A DNA stretch of 17,098 bases from NCBI GenBank assembly GCA_017445435.1, contig JAFSUE010000078.1, forward strand, positions 1 through 17,098, read 5' to 3'. This DNA comes from Selenomonadaceae bacterium. GTDB lineage: Bacteria; Bacillota; Negativicutes; Selenomonadales; Selenomonadaceae. Positions 11,916 through 17,098 of this stretch are shown one piece after another. Position numbers and translations under genes: made by a program. Every line of letters starts with the position of its first letter. Position 1 is the first letter of the stretch. The notes beneath the pieces are model-generated. The model was not told the DNA's origin, did no database searches, and saw only the letters and a program-made list of their open reading frames with translations.

Positions 11916-14846
11916 ATGCAGATTAACGACAACAAAATTTTTAGTAATGATTCGAGGTTGAATTCGTACTTGTCACCGATAACTGTATGGGCATTGTCTT
12001 TTGGATGCGCTGTAGGTTGGGGCGCGTTCATTATGCCAGGAACAACTTTTCTGCCAATCGCTGGACCAATCGGCACCGCGTTAGGAATGGTAGTTGGCGG
12101 GCTAGTAATGCTTATTATCGGCTACAACTACCATTACATGATGAACCGCTACCCTGACGCTGGCGGTACTTATACTTTCGCGAAAAACACTTTGGGCTAC
12201 GATCACGGCTTTTTAAGTGCGTGGTTTTTAATTTTAGTTTACATCGCTATAACGTGGGCAAATGCTACGGCAATTCCGCTAGTTTTCCGCAACTTAATGG
12301 GCGACGTTTTAAAGTTCGGCTACCTTTACCAACTGGCAGGCTACGACGTTTATTTAGGTGAAGCGCTTGTATCTTTAGGAACTTTATGGCTTGGCGGGAT
12401 AATGTGTGTACGCGGCGGAAAAATTGTTTCAGCCATTCAAACTGTAGCGGCATTCATACTTTTAGGCGGCGTAACGATAGGATTCTGCGCGGCAGTTCAA
12501 GCACACGGCGGAAATATTTTTGACATACAGCCAGCGTTTTCGCCAGTTGATACACCATTGGGCGCAATTTTCGGAATAGCCGTTTTATCTCCATGGGCAT
12601 TCGTCGGCTTTGAATCAATTTCACATTCAGCGGAGGAATTTAAATTTTCCATAAAAAAATCTTTCGCGATACTTTCAGTAGCAGTTTTAACAAGTACGCT
12701 AGCTTACATTTTCTTAGCGTTAATGGCGGTGTCGGTACTGCCTGACGGTTATTCAAATTGGGTGGAATACATAGCCGATTTAAAAAATTTGAAAGGCTAC
12801 GCGGGCTTACCAACTTTTTTTGCCGTTGATTCGTTATTGGGTTCAACTGGCATGATAATTTTATTCGTGACGTTGTTAGCGGCAGTTTTGACGGGCTTGG
12901 TAGGAAATTCAATCGCGGCAAGCCGTTTGATTTTCGCAATGGCACGCGACGATATTATTTCACAAAAGCTGGCGTTACTCGGCAAATACGGTACGCCGCA
13001 AAATGTTTTCTTAGTCATATTAATTTTATCGTTGCCAATTCCATTTTTGGGACGAACTGCAATAAGCTGGATTGTAGACGTAACGTCGATAGGCGCAACG
13101 ATAGCTTATGCGTATGCGTCGGGCGTAGCGTTTTCATTGGCGCGTAAAGACGGAAATAAAATCGTACAAGCGACAGGCTTAATTGGCGCGTTTATCTCCG
13201 TGATATTTTTCCTGTACTTTATGATTCCAAATTTTTGGGCAGTCAACGCGATGTCGTCCGAATCCTACATAATTTTAATGGGCTGGAGCATTTTGGGCTT
13301 TATCGTATTCCGCTACGTTTTCCAAATGGACAGGCGCAACCATTTAGGAAAATCTACAATCGCATGGATGGCGTTACTGTTTTTAATTTTCTTCACGTCG
13401 ACAATGTGGTTACGTCAAGCGACGCACGATACAACTAAAAATGTTTTGGACAATCTCAACGCTTACTATATCGAAGAACTTCATGAACATGGCGCAGTAC
13501 TTGACAGCAGGGAAAAAGCAGACGCGGAATATTATTTAGAAAATCAAATGCAACACGTCAGCTTTTCATTGACAAGCTACAACGCAATTCAAATGTGCCT
13601 TTTAATTGCCACGCTTTTTATTATGTTCAGCATTTACAATATGATGACGAAACGCGAAAAAAATTTGGAAATTAAGCGCGTCGAGGCTGAACAAAGTAGC
13701 AAGGCGAAAAGTACTTTTCTTTTCAATATGAGCCATGATATTCGGACGCCGATGAACGCCATTATAGGCTACGTGACGTTGGCTAAGAAAGAAAAAGATA
13801 TTTCGCCGACCGTTGCAAGTTATTTGACGAAGATTGAGGCGTCAAGCGATCACCTTTTGGCGCTGATTAATGACATTTTGGAAATGAGCCGCATTGAAAA
13901 CGGCAAAATGGAACTTGAAATTGGCAAGTTCAATCTTGTTAAGATGATGAATGAAGTTTACGACCTTTTCGCGACGCAAATGGAGACGAAAAATATTTCT
14001 TACGTCGTCGACGCTGAAAATATTGAGAATAAAACTGTTATGTGCGATAAAAATAGATTGAACCGCGTACTTTTAAATTTAATCAGCAACGCTTTTAAGT
14101 TCACGCCGAGCGGTGGCAGTGTCACTGTTATGCTTAAACAAATTGCTGAACGTGACGGCGTTGGCTCATATGAATTGCGCGTAAAAGATACTGGAATGGG
14201 TATGACGCCTGAATTTGCTGAAAAAGTTTTTGAGGCGTACACGCGCGACCGTACCGTCCATAACATTCAAGGCACGGGCTTAGGTATGGCGATTACAAAA
14301 AATATTGTGGACTTAATGCACGGCACGATTGACGTTGAAACGGAATTCGGCAAAGGTACGGAATTTACTGTACGCGTCGATTTTCCAACGGCGGAAGATG
14401 AACCAGAAGTTGAGGAAAATATTTCTGACGGCGCGGCGAATGAAATTGACTTTTCGCAGATTAAAATTTTGTTGGTTGAAGACATTGAAGTCAACCGCGA
14501 AATTGCGACGTTGATTTTGGAAGAATTTGGATTTCAGATTGACACGGCGGAAAATGGCAAGCAGGCTGTCGATAAAATTGCGGCGTCGAAGGCTGGCGAT
14601 TACGATTTAATTTTAATGGATATACAAATGCCAGTTATGAATGGTTATGAAGCGTCAAAGGCAATTCGTGCCCTGCCCGATAAAAATTTGGCGTCGATAC
14701 CGATTATTGCAATGACAGCTAACGCCTTCGCGGAGGACGTACAAAATGCTAAAGATGCGGGAATGAATAGCCACGTTGCAAAGCCGCTTGACGTAACGCA
14801 GATGATGACGACGATAACTGAAGTTTTGGAAAATCGTGAACGTTAA
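11916..14846 (+). CDS. APC-family amino-acid permease fused to a hybrid sensor histidine kinase with receiver domain
   Basis: A 976-residue single reading frame. Residues about 20-475 are an amino-acid permease of the APC superfamily with 12 predicted membrane segments; it keeps the unwound-helix motif GWGAFIMPG (35-43) and the TM6 motif WAFVGFESISHSAEE (227-241). Residues about 482-580 add two more membrane segments flanking a 55-residue, probably extracytoplasmic loop. A coiled linker leads to a HisKA domain with phospho-acceptor His607 (NMSHDIRTPMNAIIGY), then an HATPase domain: N-box NLISNAFKFT (721-730), DTGMGM (758-763) and GTGLGM (786-791). A receiver domain (about 849-970) has phospho-acceptor Asp902 (LILMDIQMPVMNG). 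All catalytic residues are present. The likely role is to sense uptake or binding of an amino acid and pass phosphate on. No output regulator is encoded next to it. Whether it still transports is unknown. TAGG lies 7 nt before the ATG; a terminator follows. Confidence 0.93.
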   Translation: MQINDNKIFSNDSRLNSYLSPITVWALSFGCAVGWGAFIMPGTTFLPIAGPIGTALGMVVGGLVMLIIGYNYHYMMNRYPDAGGTYTFAKNTLGYDHGFLSAWFLILVYIAITWANATAIPLVFRNLMGDVLKFGYLYQLAGYDVYLGEALVSLGTLWLGGIMCVRGGKIVSAIQTVAAFILLGGVTIGFCAAVQAHGGNIFDIQPAFSPVDTPLGAIFGIAVLSPWAFVGFESISHSAEEFKFSIKKSFAILSVAVLTSTLAYIFLALMAVSVLPDGYSNWVEYIADLKNLKGYAGLPTFFAVDSLLGSTGMIILFVTLLAAVLTGLVGNSIAASRLIFAMARDDIISQKLALLGKYGTPQNVFLVILILSLPIPFLGRTAISWIVDVTSIGATIAYAYASGVAFSLARKDGNKIVQATGLIGAFISVIFFLYFMIPNFWAVNAMSSESYIILMGWSILGFIVFRYVFQMDRRNHLGKSTIAWMALLFLIFFTSTMWLRQATHDTTKNVLDNLNAYYIEELHEHGAVLDSREKADAEYYLENQMQHVSFSLTSYNAIQMCLLIATLFIMFSIYNMMTKREKNLEIKRVEAEQSSKAKSTFLFNMSHDIRTPMNAIIGYVTLAKKEKDISPTVASYLTKIEASSDHLLALINDILEMSRIENGKMELEIGKFNLVKMMNEVYDLFATQMETKNISYVVDAENIENKTVMCDKNRLNRVLLNLISNAFKFTPSGGSVTVMLKQIAERDGVGSYELRVKDTGMGMTPEFAEKVFEAYTRDRTVHNIQGTGLGMAITKNIVDLMHGTIDVETEFGKGTEFTVRVDFPTAEDEPEVEENISDGAANEIDFSQIKILLVEDIEVNREIATLILEEFGFQIDTAENGKQAVDKIAASKAGDYDLILMDIQMPVMNGYEASKAIRALPDKNLASIPIIAMTANAFAEDVQNAKDAGMNSHVAKPLDVTQMMTTITEVLENRER

Positions 14847-14857
14847 AATAAAAAAAG

Positions 14858-14890
14858 AATCTTGGTAAAAATTTCACCAAGATTTTTTTT
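14858..14890. terminator. Bidirectional intrinsic terminator between the permease-kinase and MFS genes
   Basis: A perfect 9-bp stem AATCTTGGT/ACCAAGATT (14858-14884) with a 9-nt loop. Eight T residues on the plus strand (14883-14890) and a run of A before the stem (T on the minus strand) allow it to stop both convergent genes. Confidence 0.9.
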
Positions 14891-14922
14891 GTTCAAAAAT
14901 ATTTTTTAGCCGCTAAAAATTG

Positions 14923-16260
14923 TTAACTGCCGAGTTCAATTTGTTCAAGTGACTTTTGCTTACTTTCAATGCCAAGCCCCAATACAATCGCTGAAATTAT
15001 GACGAACACTGACCCGAACATTGCAAAAATCAAATCCATATGTGCGCCATGTGCTAAAAGTACGCCGACTAACATGGGCGCTAACATTCCGCCGATACGT
15101 CCGAATCCTGCCGCCCAGCCTGAACCTAAAGCGCGAATCGACGTTGGGTAAAGTTCTGGCGTGTACGTGTAAATTACGCCCCATGCTCCTAAGTTAAAGA
15201 AACTCATTGCCGCGCCCCACATTAAAAGTTCATTCGCCGTTGCTGAATTGCCGAAAAAGTAACTGCAGACGCCTGACATTAACAGGAAACTTGAAAGCGT
15301 GTATCGACGCCCAATTTTATCGACAAGCCACGCCGCCGCAAAATATCCTGGCAACTGCGCGGCAGTCATTATTAAAACGTACTCAAAAGTTTTTACGACT
15401 TCAAAACCTTGTGAAAAGACGATTGATGGTAACCACATAAAAATTCCGTAGTAGCTGTAAACTATGCCGAACCACGCCAGCCATAACATTATTGTCCTTG
15501 TACGAAATTGCGGCGTCCATAAGCTTGAAAATTTTGGCTTAGCAGTTTTTTCTGATCCAATTTCAGCCGCGCTTAAATCTTTTGCGAACGGTTCAGACTT
15601 AACGCCTATCATGACTTCCAAGTCTAAAATTATTTGTTTGGCTTCATCAATTTTTTTCTGCGAAATTAAATAGCGTACAGATTCAGGCATATGAAGACGA
15701 ATTGCGAAGACGTACAGCGCGGGCAATGCGCCAATTAAAAATGCTACTTGCCAGCCAAATTTTGGAATTATCACGTAGGAGATTAGCGCCGCTACTAACC
15801 AGCCGACGCCCCAGAAACTTTCTAGCAGTACGATAAATCTGCCGCGCAGGTGTGATGGCGCGTATTCACTCATCAAAGTTGCAGCTACTGGAAGTTCGCC
15901 GCCAAGTCCAAATCCTACTAAAAATCGGAAAAATAAAAGTGATTCGTAACTCCACGCTACGGCGCAAAGTCCAGTTGATACGCTGTACAAAATGACCGTC
16001 GCCGCGAAAACTTTTTTCCGTCCCAATTTGTCAGCGATTGTTCCTGCAAGTATCGCGCCAAGTGCCATTCCGATTAAGCCAACGCTACCTATCCAGCCGA
16101 CTTGTTCGGAACTTAAGCCCCACTCTTTCGCCAGCACGGGCAGTACGAATGAAATTATTCCCGTGTCCATTGAATCGAACATCCAGCCTAATCCCGTGAT
16201 TACCAGCAATTTGTAATGAAATGAGCCGACGGGCAATTTTTCCAGCCGTTCAAGTAACAT
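14923..16260 (-). CDS. naiP: MFS transporter, NaiP-like (niacin/nicotinamide or related organic acid)
   Basis: A 445-residue major facilitator with 12 predicted membrane segments and a central loop (about 195-250). The N-terminus (RLEKLPVGSFHYKLL, GLGWMFDSMDTGIISFVLP) closely matches the pattern I know for Bacillus NaiP (YceI), a niacin/nicotinamide carrier. MFS motif A is at 73-83 (GTIADKLGRKK) with its repeat DKIGRR in the second half. The sugar/acid-porter signature RFLVGFGLGGELPVA, ending SHLRGR, and the late motif PELYPTSIRALGSG are present. It starts at ATG with AAGGAG at good spacing. It is a single-gene unit converging on the permease-kinase gene. No NAD-synthesis gene or recognised riboswitch is next to it, so the substrate rests on sequence resemblance alone. 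Confidence 0.85.
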   Translation of the reverse strand: MLLERLEKLPVGSFHYKLLVITGLGWMFDSMDTGIISFVLPVLAKEWGLSSEQVGWIGSVGLIGMALGAILAGTIADKLGRKKVFAATVILYSVSTGLCAVAWSYESLLFFRFLVGFGLGGELPVAATLMSEYAPSHLRGRFIVLLESFWGVGWLVAALISYVIIPKFGWQVAFLIGALPALYVFAIRLHMPESVRYLISQKKIDEAKQIILDLEVMIGVKSEPFAKDLSAAEIGSEKTAKPKFSSLWTPQFRTRTIMLWLAWFGIVYSYYGIFMWLPSIVFSQGFEVVKTFEYVLIMTAAQLPGYFAAAWLVDKIGRRYTLSSFLLMSGVCSYFFGNSATANELLMWGAAMSFFNLGAWGVIYTYTPELYPTSIRALGSGWAAGFGRIGGMLAPMLVGVLLAHGAHMDLIFAMFGSVFVIISAIVLGLGIESKQKSLEQIELGS

Positions 16261-16348
16261 TTAACCGCGCTCCTTTAATAACAAAATCATTTAAACACGC
16301 TTTAAATTATACTCCTGCCGTCAAGTATTTCTGCGCGGCAAATTTTTC

Positions 16349-16377
16349 TTTCCAAAAACAAATTTTTCTTGTATAGT
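16349..16377 (+). promoter_or_regulatory. Candidate sigma-A promoter of hsdS
   Basis: A -35 TTTCCA (16349-16354), a 17-bp spacer and a -10 TATAGT (16372-16377), 33 bp before the hsdS ATG. Two mismatches in the -35 make it moderate. Confidence 0.45.
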
Positions 16378-16410
16378 TACAACGACTAAATTTTTAGGAC
16401 GGTTGAACTT

Positions 16411-17098
16411 ATGAAAAAAATTAAACTCGGCGAAATTACATTAAATATAGTTGATGGTGTTCATGGAGATTGTCAATCTGATAATGATTCAGGATTTTAT
16501 TTTATCAGCGTAAAAGATTTAGATAATGTTGCTATAAATTATTTTTCAGCAAGACAAATTACAAAAGATGATTTTCAAAAAGCTAATTTACGAACAAAAC
16601 TTGAAGTGAATGATGTACTGTTTGCTAATACAGGGGATACAATAGGTAAAATGTTACGAATTACAAATGAAACTGCCAAAATAGGATACACTACATTTCA
16701 AAAAAGCATTGCAATTTTAAAACCAGATGTAAACAAAATAGATCCAATCTATTTTTATTATTTAGTTCGTTTTAATATTCCTGGATTACGTCATATAGCT
16801 ACAGGTTCTGGACAAAAAAATTTATTATTAGTGGATATGAGAAATTATGAAATTATTATTCGTCATAATAAAGAAGTTCAAAAACAAATCGGAAATTTTT
16901 TGTATTCGCTGGACAAAAAAATTTTGCTCAATAAAAAAATAAATGCCACGCTTGAGGCAATGGCAAAAACTATTTATATGCACAAATTTTTTAGGAAGGC
17001 GGCTAATGGAAAAATCAGCGATATTATCATTGAGAATTTGAAGTCGACAATTCCAGTTGGCGCGGCAAAAAATTCTTGCGGCGAATTTCCATTTTTCA
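16411..17098 (+). CDS. hsdS: Type I restriction-modification specificity subunit HsdS (3' end beyond window)
   Basis: An open frame from ATG to the window edge (229 codons), about half of a normal HsdS. HsdS provides the two target-recognition domains that direct the HsdM methylase and HsdR nuclease to a bipartite DNA site. The first recognition domain (about 1-150) shows family features: KLGEITLNIVDGVHGD, VNDVLFANTGDTIGKM, SIAILKPD and GSGQKNLLL. The central conserved helical spacer follows (about 152-195, IGNFLYSLDKKILLNKKINA then LEAMAKTIYMHKF), then the start of the second domain (GKISDIIIENLKSTIPVGAA). Codons up to about residue 190 are more A+T-rich than in neighbouring genes, and the composition returns towards local values after the spacer. 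HsdM and HsdR are not in the window and may lie to the right. Confidence 0.88.
   Translation, partial: MKKIKLGEITLNIVDGVHGDCQSDNDSGFYFISVKDLDNVAINYFSARQITKDDFQKANLRTKLEVNDVLFANTGDTIGKMLRITNETAKIGYTTFQKSIAILKPDVNKIDPIYFYYLVRFNIPGLRHIATGSGQKNLLLVDMRNYEIIIRHNKEVQKQIGNFLYSLDKKILLNKKINATLEAMAKTIYMHKFFRKAANGKISDIIIENLKSTIPVGAAKNSCGEFPFF

Noticed and set aside
12265..13018. Overlapping reverse-strand ORFs inside the permease-kinase gene
   Set aside because: They are shadow frames of a clearly coding gene, with low-complexity translations and no ribosome-binding sites.
16306..16324. TATAAT and TTGACG on the minus strand as the promoter of the MFS gene
   Set aside because: The boxes are only 7 bp apart, so they cannot form one promoter; neither has a good partner at the right distance.

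Overview
The window looks like chromosome from a diderm, Gram-negative-type Firmicute of the Negativicutes (Selenomonadales-like). This is inferred from the moderately A+T-rich composition, frequent TTG starts with strong Shine-Dalgarno sites, HlyD/RND-type periplasmic adaptors next to Firmicute-type export genes, and the style of the small proteins. I cannot name the genus.

Positions 1-9087 hold a leftward peptide-export locus. In transcription order it encodes an RND-type periplasmic adaptor, an NHLM-type HlyD secretion protein, a C39 peptidase/ABC exporter, a small lipoprotein, a second NHLM-type ABC exporter (ATP-binding, no peptidase) and an ECF sigma factor. A clear intrinsic terminator follows the sigma gene. 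Beyond it lie two short genes for double-glycine-leader peptides, the second cut by the window edge. Each peptide gene has its own copy of a conserved upstream block with ECF-type promoter spacing (AAAC-N17-CGTA). The simplest reading is that the sigma factor switches on a tandem array of secreted peptides whose leaders are cut off by the C39 exporter. The second ABC gene carries an in-frame amber codon just before its H-loop, so the exporter may be damaged. The promoter driving the whole locus has a 9-bp G/C homopolymer in its spacer, which suggests phase variation.

Positions 9088-10916 (rightward) hold a small protein whose C-terminus is written in intergenic heptamer repeats, a purine nucleoside phosphorylase (deoD), a 53-residue hypothetical protein followed by a terminator, and a YbaK/EbsC Cys-tRNA(Pro) deacylase. 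A long-form ribosome hibernation factor (leftward) converges on ybaK.

Positions 11517-14846 hold a promoter region with two inverted repeats, then a 976-residue fusion of an APC-family amino-acid permease to a hybrid histidine kinase with a receiver domain. A bidirectional terminator separates it from a leftward NaiP-like MFS transporter. The right edge (16411-17098) is the start of a type I restriction specificity gene (hsdS) whose first part is more A+T-rich than its surroundings.

Several gene boundaries carry short period-7 repeats. The most notable points are the ECF/peptide-array architecture, the permease-kinase fusion, the amber codon in the exporter, and the homopolymer in the locus promoter.
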